Source of the DNA: Sphingopyxis sp. CCNWLW2
GTDB lineage: Bacteria; Pseudomonadota; Alphaproteobacteria; Sphingomonadales; Sphingomonadaceae
DNA: 64,000 nt
NCBI RefSeq assembly: GCF_037095755.1
Contig: NZ_JBAWKJ010000001.1
Coordinates: forward strand, 558,001 to 622,000
Direction of reading: 5' to 3'
In this document: positions 31,550 to 43,197 of the stretch, one piece after another
How the letters are laid out: each line of letters begins with the position of its first letter
How positions within the stretch are numbered: the stretch's first letter is position 1
Notes under the pieces: model-generated
What the model saw: the letters and a program-made list of their open reading frames with translations, nothing else
What the model was told of the DNA's origin: nothing
Database searches by the model: none
Made by a program: the position numbers and the translations under genes

Positions 31550-32484
31550 TCACGCTCGGCTTCGTCTATGTCCTCGCGGGGCTCACCTTCGCGCTCTTCG
31601 CCGCGCTCGGCGTCGCCGACCACAGCAACCCAAAGCGTTTCGGCAATGCCGCCTTCTGGGGGCTGCTCGCGCTCTCGATGCTCGGCGGGGACTGGCTCGG
31701 CGACTTCGCCAATGGCCTGCTCGTACTCGCGCTCGTCGCGATCGCGGGCACCGGCCAGATCGGCCGTGCCCCCGGCGGCGAGGTGCCCGCTGACGAGCAA
31801 GCCGCACGCGCCGCGCGCTACGGGCCTTTCCTGCTCCTCGTCGCGCTGATCATCCCCGCAGTCGCGCTCGCGGGCACCTTCCTCTTCAAATGGGTGCCCG
31901 GCCTCGCCGACCCAAAGCAAGCGACGCTCATCTCGCTCGCGCTCGGCGTCCTGATCGCGCTCGCCGTCGGCATGGCCCGCCTCAAGCCCCCGATTCTGCT
32001 GCCCGCACAGCAGGGGCGCCGCTTGCTCGACGCGGTCGGCTGGGCCGCGATCCTGCCGCAGATGCTCGCCAGCCTCGGCGCAGTCTTCGCGCTCGCGGGC
32101 GTCGGCGAAATCGTCGGCGACCTCATCGGCGCCGCGATCCCGCATGGCAGCCTGTTCGGCGCCGTGCTCGCCTACGGGCTCGGCATGGCGTTTTTCACGA
32201 TGGTGATGGGCAACGCCTTCGCCGCCTTTCCGGTGATGCTCGCCGCGATCGGCATGCCCTTGCTCATCATGCAATATGAAGGCGACCCCGCAGTCGTGGC
32301 GGCGATCGGCATGCTCGCGGGCTTCTGCGGCACGCTGATGACCCCGATGGCGGCGAACTTCAACCTCGTCCCCGCCGCCTTGCTCGAACTCAAAAACCCC
32401 TATGGCGTGATCAAGGCGCAAATCGGCACCGCGCTGCCCCTGCTCGCGGTGAACATCGTCTTCATCTGGCTTTTCGCATTCTAG
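31546..32484 (+). CDS. DUF979 membrane protein, partner of DUF969
   Basis: A 312-residue polytopic protein with about nine hydrophobic segments (e.g. VLAGLTFALFAALGV, FLLLVALIIPAVALAG, FFTMVMGNAFAAFPVM). A conserved MLAGFCGTLMTPMAANFNLVPAALLEL block resembles substrate-binding re-entrant parts of secondary transporters. It is translationally coupled to DUF969. In this locus its likely job is import of 5-oxoproline or a related glutamate derivative, an inference from context only. Confidence 0.8.
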   Translation: MITLGFVYVLAGLTFALFAALGVADHSNPKRFGNAAFWGLLALSMLGGDWLGDFANGLLVLALVAIAGTGQIGRAPGGEVPADEQAARAARYGPFLLLVALIIPAVALAGTFLFKWVPGLADPKQATLISLALGVLIALAVGMARLKPPILLPAQQGRRLLDAVGWAAILPQMLASLGAVFALAGVGEIVGDLIGAAIPHGSLFGAVLAYGLGMAFFTMVMGNAFAAFPVMLAAIGMPLLIMQYEGDPAVVAAIGMLAGFCGTLMTPMAANFNLVPAALLELKNPYGVIKAQIGTALPLLAVNIVFIWLFAF

Positions 32485-32502
32485 CGCCCACCCCGAATTC
32501 CA

Positions 32503-32579
32503 TTCGTGTCGAGCGAAGTCTAGACACCCCCGGGGAGCGCGTGACCGATGGGCATCTCGACTTCGCTCGATGCGAACGG
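32503..32579. repeat. Interspersed repeat with inverted ends, copy 1
   Basis: An element of about 77 bp between the DUF979 and DUF2891 genes. Its ends are inverted copies of TCGAGCGAAGTC(G/T)AGA, and the middle (CGGGGAGCGCGTGACCGATGG) is unrelated to the arms. The copy at 50744-50825 is in the opposite orientation and shares both ends almost exactly, with a different centre. Confidence 0.8.
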
Positions 32580-32592
32580 ATAAGGTAAGTTC

Positions 32593-33588
32593 ATGCACCT
32601 CACCCCCGACCACGCCACCCGCTTCGCGACCGCGACCCTGTCGCACCTCGGCCGCGAATATCCGTACAAGATGGACCTCGTGCTGAACGGCCCCGAGGAC
32701 GCAAAACCCCCGCGCGAGCATCATCCGATCTTCCACGGCAGTTTCGACTGGCACAGCTGCGTCCACGGCTGGTGGCAGATTCTCCGCCTCGCGCGCCGCT
32801 TCCCCGATCTGCCCATCGCCGCCGATATCCGCGCCCGCGCCGATGCGATGCTCGTCCCGGACAAGGTCGCGGGCGAGCTCGCTTTCCTGGGCCGCCCGAT
32901 GTCGGCTGGCTTTGAGCGCCCCTATGGCTGGGGCTGGCTACTCGCGCTCCACGCCGAGTCCGAGTGCCACGACGCCCCGTGGGCGGCCGCGCTCGAACCA
33001 CTCGCCGCCGCCTTCGCGGCGCGCTTCCACGCCTTTCTGCCCAAGCTCACCTATCCCTTGCGCGTCGGCACCCATTTCAACATCGCCTTCGCCCTCCTCC
33101 TCGCGCGCCACTGGGCCGAAACCCGCGACCCAGCTCTCGTCACTCTCATCGACATTCGCGCCCGCGACTGGTTCATCGGCGACCGCGACTGTCAGGCATG
33201 GGAGCCCGGCGGCGACGAATTCCTCTCCTCAGCGCTCACCGAAGCGCATCTGATAGCTGCCGTCCTCGGCGGCGATTTCCCCGGCTGGTTCGACGCCTTC
33301 CTGCCGCACGCGGCGCACCAACAGCCCGTCACCCTGTTCACCCCCGCCACCGTCTCCGACCGCAGCGACGGCAAGATCGCGCACCTTGACGGTCTCAATC
33401 TCAGCCGCGCGTGGAGCTGGCGCGCGATCGCCGCCACGCTCGGCCCGGCCCACCCCGTCACGCCCGTTGCCGAAGCCGCGGCCGAGCGCCATCTCTCCGC
33501 CGCGCTACCGCACGTCACCGGCGACTATATGGGCGAACATTGGCTCGCGAGCTTCGCTCTCCTTGCATTGAGCGGCCTCGCCGATTGA
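32593..33588 (+). CDS. DUF2891-family protein
   Basis: A 331-residue soluble protein of the DUF2891 family, recognisable from HHPIFHGSFDWHSCVHGWW, PYGWGWLLALHAE, RVGTHFNIAFALLLA and ALPHVTGDYMGEHWLASF. Abundant His, Trp and Asp in a helical frame suggest an alpha/alpha-barrel enzyme, possibly metal-dependent, but no activity is known to me. No signal peptide. It lies 108 bases after DUF979 with only the repeat between, so it probably shares the transcript; a role in processing a pyroglutamyl compound is a guess from this placement. Confidence 0.78.
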   Translation: MHLTPDHATRFATATLSHLGREYPYKMDLVLNGPEDAKPPREHHPIFHGSFDWHSCVHGWWQILRLARRFPDLPIAADIRARADAMLVPDKVAGELAFLGRPMSAGFERPYGWGWLLALHAESECHDAPWAAALEPLAAAFAARFHAFLPKLTYPLRVGTHFNIAFALLLARHWAETRDPALVTLIDIRARDWFIGDRDCQAWEPGGDEFLSSALTEAHLIAAVLGGDFPGWFDAFLPHAAHQQPVTLFTPATVSDRSDGKIAHLDGLNLSRAWSWRAIAATLGPAHPVTPVAEAAAERHLSAALPHVTGDYMGEHWLASFALLALSGLAD

Positions 33589-33639
33589 CAAGCCCCGCCC
33601 TCGCGGCGAGAGACGGCGCAAGGGGAGAGAGAGGCCAAG

Positions 33640-34656
33640 GTGAACGGAAAGATGCTGCGTCCCACATCGTTCGACGTCGCCGAGCGCGCCGGCGTGTCGC
33701 AATCGACCGTTTCGCGTGCGCTCCGCAACAGCCCCGGCGTCAACGCCGAAACGCGCGCGCGCGTCTCTGCCGCGGCGCGCGAACTCGGCTATGTCGTCGA
33801 CCGCCACGCCTCGTCGCTACGGCTGAAAAGCAGCGAAACGATCGCGCTCGTCACCATTTGCCGCCCTGGCGAGGATCGCAGCGCGATCAACCCCTTCTAT
33901 TTCGCGCTACTCGGCAGCATCGCCGCCGCGACCTCGGCGCGCGGCTTCAACCTGCTTGTCTCGTTCCAGGAAAATCCCGACAATTTCCGCGCCGACTTCG
34001 TCGCCTCGGGGCTCGCCGACGCGATGATCGTCATCGGCACGACCAGCAACCGCGACGCGTGGAAATATTTCGCTGATGCGCAGGCGTCGGGGCTCGACTT
34101 CGTCTGCTGGGGCAGCCCGGGCAGCCCCTTCCACTGGATGCGCAGCGAAAATGACATCGGCGGGCAACTCGCCGCCGAACATTTCGTCGCCACCGGCCGC
34201 CGCCACATCGCCTTCGTCGGGCCGCAGCAGTCGCCGCAGCGCCAGTTCGACGAGCGCCGCGACGGCTTTTCGGCCGCGCTCGCCGCGCACGGCCTGACCG
34301 CGGTCGTGGCCGAACCACCCGCCGCCGCGGACCGCCACGCGCAGGGTGTCGCCGCGGTGCAAGCGCTGCTCGAAGCGCACCCCGACACCGATGCGATCTT
34401 CGCCGCCTCGGACATGCTCGCGCTCGGCGTGCTGCAGGGCCTCAAGGACGCGGGCCGCCGCGTACCCGAGGATGTCGCGCTGATCGGCTTCGACGGCATC
34501 CGCGCCGGCACCCTCGCCGACCCGGCTCTCACGACGCTCGAACCCGACCTCGACGCCGCGGGCGAGGCGCTCGTCGCGATGGCGCTCGAGGATGACGAAC
34601 GCACGCGCAGCGGCACTCGCATCCCCGTCCATCTCGTGGTGCGCGGAACGGCTTGA
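33640..34656 (+). CDS. LacI-family transcriptional regulator
   Basis: A 338-residue repressor. The helix-turn-helix SFDVAERAGVSQSTVSRALRN is followed by the hinge ASSLRLKSSETIALV and a periplasmic-binding-like effector domain (GSIAAATSARGFNLLV, DAIFAASDMLALGVLQGL, IGFDGI). It is the last gene of the 5-oxoproline locus and most likely regulates it, with an oxoproline or glutamate-type ligand inferred. The start is GTG 33640, with GAGAGAGG upstream; ATG 33652 is the alternative. Confidence 0.88.
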   Translation: MNGKMLRPTSFDVAERAGVSQSTVSRALRNSPGVNAETRARVSAAARELGYVVDRHASSLRLKSSETIALVTICRPGEDRSAINPFYFALLGSIAAATSARGFNLLVSFQENPDNFRADFVASGLADAMIVIGTTSNRDAWKYFADAQASGLDFVCWGSPGSPFHWMRSENDIGGQLAAEHFVATGRRHIAFVGPQQSPQRQFDERRDGFSAALAAHGLTAVVAEPPAAADRHAQGVAAVQALLEAHPDTDAIFAASDMLALGVLQGLKDAGRRVPEDVALIGFDGIRAGTLADPALTTLEPDLDAAGEALVAMALEDDERTRSGTRIPVHLVVRGTA

Positions 34657-34758
34657 ACGTCCGGGCCTAAGCGCGTTACCGTGACTTAACTCCCCGAAAA
34701 GTAACGGCTCGTTATCTATGTACTGCTACCCCAGGGGGCGGGGGCAGAAAGCGGTAGT

Positions 34759-35940
34759 GTGAACGGACAATTTTTCATTTCGCTGCTCAATCCGGGCATC
34801 GGCCTGCTGTTCGCCATCGCCTTTTTCCTGCTCTGGCTGAACCGTCGCGAACGCTATGTCGCCTATGCCGCGGGCGCCTATACCGCCTCCGCCATCGCCT
34901 TCCTAATCCAGGACGTCGGCCCGGTGCTGCCGATGGAATTGCAGCGTCTGCCCGCCAACCTCGGCTTCCTCGCCACCGGTGTCCTGTTCGCCGCGGCGAT
35001 CATCAAGCGCTACGGCCTGCCGATCCCCTGGCGCGCAATGGCGGTAACGACCGCGATCTCGATCTCCGTCTTCACCTGGTTCCTGCTCGTCCAGCCAAGC
35101 ATCGCCGCGCGCATCCTGTCGATCAGCATCGGCGCGGGCCTCATCGCCGCGATGATCGTCAAGTCGCTCTGGCCGATCGAAAAACCCTATCTCATCGAAC
35201 GCGTGCTGTTCTGGGTCGCGGCGATCTCGGCGCTCAACCTCATCATCCGCCCCATCGTGCTGCTCTCACTCGTCGGCGGCTTCGACAATTATGTCGGGTT
35301 CCAGCAGTCGGTTTACTGGACCACCGTCCAGTTCAGCCAGGCGATGGTGTCGATCGTCGCGGCGATCAGCCTGATGGTCGCGGTCGCGATCGACCAGATC
35401 GCCGAGCTCCGCCGCCAGGCCGACGACGACAATCTGTCGGGCCTGCTCAACCGTCGCGGATTCGAGGCGCAGGCGGGCGCGGCGCTCCGCCGCTGCATCG
35501 ACGAGCATGCCCCCGTCGCGCTGATGATCGCCGACCTCGACCATTTCAAACGCGTCAACGACAATCACGGCCACGCGGTCGGCGACGCGATCATCGCCGC
35601 GTTCGGCGCGCATGTCCGCGCCATCGGCCCCGCCGACATGATCGCGGGCCGCATCGGCGGCGAGGAATTCGCGCTGCTCGTCCCCGGCGCGAGCATCGAG
35701 ACGGCGCGCCAGCTCGCCGAGGCGGTCCGCACCGGGCTGCAGGCCGCGTGCGCCGACCGCATCCCGGAAAAACTCTGCCCGACCGCCAGCATCGGCCTCG
35801 CGATCGGCGCCCCCGGCACGACGCTCTCGGCGCTGATGCAGGAAGCCGACCAGGCGCTCTACGAAGCGAAGCGCACGGGGCGCAACCGCGTCCGCACCTT
35901 CACCCCCAAGCCGGTACGCCTCGCCGCGGGCGGAAGCTGA
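34759..35940 (+). CDS. Membrane diguanylate cyclase (GGDEF domain)
   Basis: A 393-residue inner-membrane enzyme. About six N-terminal helices (first LNPGIGLLFAIAFFLLWL) form a membrane sensor, followed by a GGDEF domain from about residue 220. The active motif reads GGEEF, with the metal/substrate residues in IADLDHFKRVNDNHGHAVGD intact, so c-di-GMP synthesis is expected. The RxxD inhibitory site that usually precedes the motif is not evident (GPADMIAGRI), so product feedback may be weak. The start codon is GTG 34759. A PilZ receptor is encoded 10 kb upstream. Confidence 0.9.
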   Translation: MNGQFFISLLNPGIGLLFAIAFFLLWLNRRERYVAYAAGAYTASAIAFLIQDVGPVLPMELQRLPANLGFLATGVLFAAAIIKRYGLPIPWRAMAVTTAISISVFTWFLLVQPSIAARILSISIGAGLIAAMIVKSLWPIEKPYLIERVLFWVAAISALNLIIRPIVLLSLVGGFDNYVGFQQSVYWTTVQFSQAMVSIVAAISLMVAVAIDQIAELRRQADDDNLSGLLNRRGFEAQAGAALRRCIDEHAPVALMIADLDHFKRVNDNHGHAVGDAIIAAFGAHVRAIGPADMIAGRIGGEEFALLVPGASIETARQLAEAVRTGLQAACADRIPEKLCPTASIGLAIGAPGTTLSALMQEADQALYEAKRTGRNRVRTFTPKPVRLAAGGS

Positions 35941-35949
35941 GCCGCCGCG

Positions 35950-36432
35950 CTATTTCCGGGGCTTCACCGCCACCACCTTGATCTCGACCACCGCGGTCGG
36001 CTCGTACAGCCGCGACACGCCGATCGCGGTCCACGTCGGAAAGGGCGCCTTCACATAATTGTTCTTCACCGCCGCAAATCCATCGATATGCGCGGCGAGG
36101 TCGGTGTGAAAGGTCGTGATGTCGACGACATCGTCCCAACTCGCCCCCGCGCGCGCCAGCGTCGCGGCGATCCCCTTGAAGGCGCGATCATATCCGGCCG
36201 CGAGGTCGGTCTCGCCCTTTGCCATTCCCGCGACTACGCCCGACAGATAAATGGTATCGCCCGCGATCACCGCATCGGCATAGCCTACCGCTTCCTGAAA
36301 TGCGCGTCCCTGGGGGTGCTCGGACATGAGCACCTTGTCCGTCTCGCGCGCCGTCGCTGGCGCGGCGACCAGCCCCGCCGCCATCGCCGCCATCGCCGCC
36401 ATCATCATCCTTCGCATGCACCGCACCCCCAT
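35950..36432 (-). CDS. Exported Rid/YjgF-family protein without the catalytic Arg
   Basis: A 160-residue protein with a signal peptide (AAMAAMAAGLVAAPATAR), so periplasmic, whereas RidA itself is cytoplasmic. The trimeric Rid fold is evident (YADAVIAGDTIYLSGVVAGM, TFHTDLAAHIDGF, VVEIKVVAV). In RidA an Arg in the P-x-R-S segment binds the imine substrate's carboxylate; the aligned segment here reads PTWTAIGVSRL, with Trp in its place. Imine deamination is therefore doubtful. Start may also be ATG 36417. It is convergent with the diguanylate cyclase gene. Confidence 0.8.
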   Translation of the reverse strand: MGVRCMRRMMMAAMAAMAAGLVAAPATARETDKVLMSEHPQGRAFQEAVGYADAVIAGDTIYLSGVVAGMAKGETDLAAGYDRAFKGIAATLARAGASWDDVVDITTFHTDLAAHIDGFAAVKNNYVKAPFPTWTAIGVSRLYEPTAVVEIKVVAVKPRK

Positions 36433-36541
36433 TTCCAGCCCGTGGCACCGCGAGCCTGACAGCGGGCAGCCGCGATGGCTAGCCCCTAACGCCGGGCACG
36501 TATCACTCGCTGGGAACCCTCGCCTTGGTAAAACGTAGGTC

Positions 36542-36557
36542 CCCTATCCAGATAGGG
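36542..36557 (+). promoter_or_regulatory. Short inverted repeat before the lipoprotein pair
   Basis: CCCTATC-CA-GATAGGG, a perfect 7-bp inverted repeat, ends next to the GGGACGGAG ribosome site of the gene starting at 36572. It could be an operator, or a hairpin limiting translation. Confidence 0.35.
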
Positions 36558-36571
36558 ACGGAGATTTATCG

Positions 36572-37111
36572 GTGAATATTCTGCATGTTACTTTCCTCGC
36601 TGCAACCGGAATCGCGCTCGCGGGCTGCGACGTCAGCGAGACGCCGTCGACACCGGACACGGCCACCGCGCCCGAATCGGGCGTCACGCGCGAAGCGGTC
36701 ACCGCGCCGCAGGACGAAGCCCCCGTCGCGCGCATGCCCGCACAGGTCGCGATCCAGAGCCAGCCGGGCCCCGACGGATCACAGGTCGACCTGATGAAAG
36801 TTGCGGTCACCGGCGATATATTGACCGTGACGCTGCGCTGCTCGAGCGACGAAAAGATCAACAGCGAATCGTTCGACGTGCAAAAGATCAGCGTGATCGA
36901 CGATGCGACGTCGCAGCGGCTGGGCGTGCTCAAGGACAATGCCGGCGAGTGGATGGCGTCGAACGTCAGCGGAAACAGCCTGAACACCGACTGCGAGATC
37001 AAGCCCGGCGTGATCTGGGCCAAATTCCCCGCGCCGCCCGCAACCAGCACGACCGTGTCGATCAACCTGCCCAAAGTCGGCCCGTTCGATGGGATACCGG
37101 TCACGCGATGA
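36572..37111 (+). CDS. Hypothetical lipoprotein
   Basis: A 179-residue precursor with lipobox IALAGCD, so the mature protein is lipid-anchored. A Pro/Thr/Glu-rich linker leads to a beta-rich domain (VDLMKVAVTGDILTVTLRCSSDEKI, CEIKPGVIWAKF) with one Cys pair that may bond. Function unknown. The start is GTG 36572 with GGACGGAG upstream. Its stop overlaps the ATG of the OmpA-like lipoprotein by 4 bases, so the two products may act together at the outer membrane. Confidence 0.75.
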   Translation: MNILHVTFLAATGIALAGCDVSETPSTPDTATAPESGVTREAVTAPQDEAPVARMPAQVAIQSQPGPDGSQVDLMKVAVTGDILTVTLRCSSDEKINSESFDVQKISVIDDATSQRLGVLKDNAGEWMASNVSGNSLNTDCEIKPGVIWAKFPAPPATSTTVSINLPKVGPFDGIPVTR

Positions 37112-37713
37112 TGCGGCTTGCCTCGCTGTCGATCGGCGCCGCGCTCCTCGCCGCCTGTTCACCGGACGGCGGCGGCAATGCCCCTGCCGACGATGCGGCC
37201 ATGGGAGCGGGGACGACATCCGCCCCCGTCGCAGCCGCAGCCGACGCACAACCCACCACCGGGGGCGGACCGGGAAGCGCGATGGCGGGAACGGTCAGCG
37301 ACCTGAAAGGCGACGTCAGCGGGCTGAACATTCGCGTCACCGCTACCGCCACAATCGTCGACCTGCCCGCCGACGCGCTGTTCGAATTCGACAGGGCCGA
37401 TCTGACCCCCGGCGCCGAGGCCGAGTTGCGCAAGGCGGCCGAACTGATCCGCAAGGCGCCGACGGGCGCCATCGAAGTGATCGGCCATAGCGACGCTAAG
37501 GGCGACGACGCCTATAACCTGCGTCTGTCCGAAAAGCGGGCGCGGACCGTCGCCGACTGGTTCGCCGGCCAGGTCGGGGTGCGCCAGCGCACGTTCCGTG
37601 TGTCGGGCAAGGGCGAAACCGAGCCGATCGCGCCGAATCAAACCGCCGACGGAAAGGATGACGCCGCCGGCCGCGCCCGGAATCGCCGCGTCGAGGTGGT
37701 CCTGCCGCGATAG
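37108..37713 (+). CDS. OmpA-family lipoprotein (peptidoglycan-binding)
   Basis: A 201-residue lipoprotein (lipobox LLAACS) with an Ala/Gly-rich linker and a C-terminal OmpA domain. LFEFDRADLTPGAEAEL, VIGHSDAKGDDAYNLRLSEKRA and GRARNRRVEVVL carry the Asp and Arg that grip diaminopimelate in peptidoglycan. It should tether the outer membrane to the wall. It is translationally coupled to the preceding lipoprotein gene (ATGA). Confidence 0.9.
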   Translation: MMRLASLSIGAALLAACSPDGGGNAPADDAAMGAGTTSAPVAAAADAQPTTGGGPGSAMAGTVSDLKGDVSGLNIRVTATATIVDLPADALFEFDRADLTPGAEAELRKAAELIRKAPTGAIEVIGHSDAKGDDAYNLRLSEKRARTVADWFAGQVGVRQRTFRVSGKGETEPIAPNQTADGKDDAAGRARNRRVEVVLPR

Positions 37714-37861
37714 GGGTCTCCCCCACCCCCTTGCATTTCCCCACCCTCGGCGTAAGGCGGCGCCAACATAAACCCGCGCGTGCGACTCCCGTTGGCCCCG
37801 CTCTCCCGCTTTGCCACCGGACAGTCATCCCCCGCCGCGCCAACATGGGGACTGCAATCCT

Positions 37862-40534
<2,673 letters not shown>

Positions 40535-40560
40535 CGCGGCCGACGCCTGATGCTAAAAGC

Positions 40561-40589
40561 GCCCGCCCCCTCACCGGGGCGGGCGTTTT
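40561..40589 (+). terminator. Rho-independent terminator of acnA
   Basis: A GC-rich 9-bp stem (GCCCGCCCC / GGGGCGGGC) with a short CTCACC-type loop, followed by GTTTTC. It lies 26 bases after the acnA stop codon, a typical intrinsic terminator. Confidence 0.85.
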
Positions 40590-40607
40590 CATTTGGAGAG
40601 GATGCAC

Positions 40608-40883
40608 ATGAGCGCCGAAGTCATCGTTATCGAAGCCATCGGCTGGGCGGCCGCCGCAATCATCCTCGCCGCCTATATCCTGCTGTCGCTCGGCAGACTC
40701 GAGGGGCGCAGCTATCTCTATCAGTGGATGAACGTCGTCGGCGCGGGCGGCTTCATCGTCAATTCGGGCTATAATGGCGCGATTCCGTCGGCGGTGCTCA
40801 ACGTCATCTGGGCCGCGATGGGATTGTTCACCCTTTGGAGCGTGTGGCGCGTGCGGCAAGCGGCACGCGCCATCGCCCCTTAG
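40608..40883 (+). CDS. CBU_0592-type small membrane protein
   Basis: A 91-residue protein with three hydrophobic helices (IGWAAAAIILAAYILLSLG, MNVVGAGGFIVNSG, VLNVIWAAMGLFTLW), recognisable as the CBU_0592 family of small inner-membrane proteins with no known function. ATG 40608 has GGAGAGG six bases upstream. The stop overlaps that of the convergent amidohydrolase gene by 4 bases. Confidence 0.78.
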   Translation: MSAEVIVIEAIGWAAAAIILAAYILLSLGRLEGRSYLYQWMNVVGAGGFIVNSGYNGAIPSAVLNVIWAAMGLFTLWSVWRVRQAARAIAP

Positions 40884-42337
40884 GGCTTGGGCGCCCCGGC
40901 ATTCCACGCCGCAACCTTCGCGCGCGTATCGGCCAGCATCTTGTCGAGCGCCGCCCGATCCTGAACCGTCCCACGCATCACCACCGTGTCGATGGCGCGC
41001 GTCGCGACGATATCCTCGAGCGGATTCTTCGTCAGCAACACCAGATCGGCGGCCATGCCGGGCTTGACCGCGCCGTAGCGATCGAGCTGCCCAAACCACG
41101 CCGGGCCTGCGCGCGTCGCCGACGCGAGCGCCTGCGCCGGGGTCAATCCCTTCTGCTGGAACAGTTCGATCTCGTCGTGCAGCCCGAAACCCGGATAGTT
41201 GAAGCTGTTGAGGAAACCCGCGTCGGTCCCTGCGATGATCGGCACGCCGGCTTCGGCGAGCATCGGCAGGATCGATCCCACCGCTTCGATATGCGCATGG
41301 CGCGCCGCGATCGCCGCAGCATCGGCCTTTGCGGCGCGCTCAATCCGCCAGTCATAGGTCTTGCGCAGCTTCGGCCCGATATAGGCGAGGCCCTCGTCCT
41401 TCGAGTGATCGTCGCGGTCGAGATAGGTGATGATACGGCTGCCGTTCAGCGTCGGGGTGACGAACACGCCCTTCGCGGCGAAGCGGCGATAGGCGGCCAT
41501 CGCGGTGGCGCGGTCGAAGCTCGCGCGGAGCCGGCGGTTCGCTTCGGCACGGTCGATACGCTTCGCGGCGAAATCGGCGGCGATCGCAGCCTCGTCCTTC
41601 GCGCCGGCGTTATAGGCATAGTCGAGATGCTCGATCGAGCTGATCCCGGCGTCGACCGCCTGATCGACCGTCAACGCCATCGGGATATGCCCCGACGTGC
41701 GCAAGCCAAGCGCCTTGGCCTTGGTCAGCGCATAGAGGAACAGTTCGGGTTTCAGCGTGCTGTCGGTGATCTTGACGAAATCGACCTTGTCGCGCGTCTT
41801 GAGGCGATCGAGCGCGGCGTCGACATCGGCTTCGCTGCCGACCTCGATCGTCCCTTTCCAGACCGGCGCGATTCCTTCGATCTTTGCGCCCGATGTCAAG
41901 AGGCGCGGGCCGAACAGGCTGCCCGCCGCAATCTCGCCGCGCCAGGCGAGCACTTGCTCGGGCAAATCCCCCGAACAGTCGCGGATCGTCGTGATGCCGT
42001 TCGCGACATAGAGCGGCAGCAGCGCCTTATTCTCTTCGATCAACTCAGGCCCGCCGCCGAAATGGACGTGCATGTCCCAGAGGCCCGGGATCAGATAGCG
42101 CCCCTTGCCCTCGACCGTTCGCGCCGCGTGCCAGTCCTTCGCGATGACCGCATCGGCGCCGACCGCGACGATATCGCCGCCCTTCAGCACCACCGCCTGC
42201 CCGGCGATCGCCTTCGCCGCCTCGACATCGACGATCGTCACATGGCGGATGACGACATCGCCATGCTTCTGCGCGGCAGCCGCAGGGGTGGCCGATGCGA
42301 AGAGCAACGATGCGAGCGCGACGAGCAAATTTTTCAT
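40880..42337 (-). CDS. Exported amidohydrolase (imidazolonepropionase-like)
   Basis: A 485-residue metal-dependent hydrolase with a signal peptide (LLVALASLLFASATPAAAA), so periplasmic. Metal site: LWDMHVHFGGG (HxH), VDFVKI (Lys), GHIPMAL (His), SSIEHLDYAY (His) and AGTDAGFLN (Asp). It belongs to the broad cytosine-deaminase/imidazolonepropionase group in which many members cleave dipeptides such as Xaa-Pro; no substrate can be named. ATG 42337 is chosen at the signal peptide. The open frame further up looks non-coding. Confidence 0.88.
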   Translation of the reverse strand: MKNLLVALASLLFASATPAAAAQKHGDVVIRHVTIVDVEAAKAIAGQAVVLKGGDIVAVGADAVIAKDWHAARTVEGKGRYLIPGLWDMHVHFGGGPELIEENKALLPLYVANGITTIRDCSGDLPEQVLAWRGEIAAGSLFGPRLLTSGAKIEGIAPVWKGTIEVGSEADVDAALDRLKTRDKVDFVKITDSTLKPELFLYALTKAKALGLRTSGHIPMALTVDQAVDAGISSIEHLDYAYNAGAKDEAAIAADFAAKRIDRAEANRRLRASFDRATAMAAYRRFAAKGVFVTPTLNGSRIITYLDRDDHSKDEGLAYIGPKLRKTYDWRIERAAKADAAAIAARHAHIEAVGSILPMLAEAGVPIIAGTDAGFLNSFNYPGFGLHDEIELFQQKGLTPAQALASATRAGPAWFGQLDRYGAVKPGMAADLVLLTKNPLEDIVATRAIDTVVMRGTVQDRAALDKMLADTRAKVAAWNAGAPKP

Positions 42338-42436
42338 GGGATGGCCTTTCCGATCTGGGAAGAAGCTTAGCGCCGACACGGCCCATCGAACAGGCCGGAT
42401 GACGGCGGGCGTCGAAATCAGCGACACGCGCTGCCG

Positions 42437-43105
42437 CTATCGAAAGCTCGCAATATCCTCGAGCGCCTTCTTCTCCTTGGCGTGAAGCGGCACCGTCGCA
42501 TTGGCCGCAGGATGGCCGACGACGAGCAGGATATAGGGCTTTTCATAGTCGGGGCGGCCGAGCGCATCGTTGAGAAACGCCATTGGATTGGGCGTGTGGG
42601 TCAGCGTCGCGAGCCCCGCATGATGAAGCGCCGCGATCAGGAAACCCGCCGCGATGTTCACCGATTCGGGAACATAATAATTTTTGCGCAGCGCGCCCTC
42701 GTGCGGCCCCTTGCGCTGACCAAAGATCGCGATCAGCCACGGCGCATCTTCCAAAAAGGGCTTGTTCGGATCGGTGCCGATCGGCTCCAATGCCGCGAGC
42801 CATTCGGCGCTGGCGCGTCCGGCGTAAAATTCGCGCTCCTCCTCTTCGGCAGCTGCACGAATCCGCGTCTTGAGCTCAGGATCGCCAACGACCGCGAAAT
42901 GCCAGGGCTGATGGTTCGCGCCGCTGGGCGCCGTCCCGGCAGCGCGAATACAGGTTTCGATGATGTCGCGCGGCACCGGGGTTGTCGCAAAATCGCGCAC
43001 CGTGTGCCGACGGCTGATCTCGGCGTAAAATTCTTCGGCGCGTGCGCGCATATCCGTATCGGTGAAACTCATGCGGTCAGGCAGCGGAATCGCGGTGTAG
43101 GGCAT
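42437..43105 (-). CDS. Nitroreductase-family FMN oxidoreductase
   Basis: A 222-residue flavoprotein. [15 protein letters not shown] and the FMN-binding segment [16 protein letters not shown] are diagnostic, and [12 protein letters not shown] near the C-terminus closes the pocket. It resembles the group containing BluB and iodotyrosine deiodinase-like enzymes, but the substrate is open. ATG 43105 has AAAGGA at good spacing. It is divergent from a GntR regulator gene, which probably controls it through the 92-bp AT-rich spacer. Confidence 0.88.
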   Translation of the reverse strand: MPYTAIPLPDRMSFTDTDMRARAEEFYAEISRRHTVRDFATTPVPRDIIETCIRAAGTAPSGANHQPWHFAVVGDPELKTRIRAAAEEEEREFYAGRASAEWLAALEPIGTDPNKPFLEDAPWLIAIFGQRKGPHEGALRKNYYVPESVNIAAGFLIAALHHAGLATLTHTPNPMAFLNDALGRPDYEKPYILLVVGHPAANATVPLHAKEKKALEDIASFR

Positions 43106-43126
43106 TTCGGCATCCTTTCACTTGCC

Positions 43127-43165
43127 GAATATTATCAGTTTAAATTGTCTGTCAATCTGATATTC
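43127..43165. promoter_or_regulatory. Inverted repeats in a divergent promoter (candidate GntR operator)
   Basis: The AT-rich spacer between the nitroreductase and GntR genes holds an outer imperfect inverted repeat (GAATATTATCAG ... CTGATATTC) enclosing an inner one, ATTG-TCTGT-CAAT (43144-43156). FadR/FCD-type regulators often bind short TTGT/ACAA-like palindromes, so this is a good candidate for autoregulation and control of the divergent gene. Confidence 0.5.
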
Positions 43166-43197
43166 TCAGGACGATCGCGACGGTTTATGGCGAGCGC

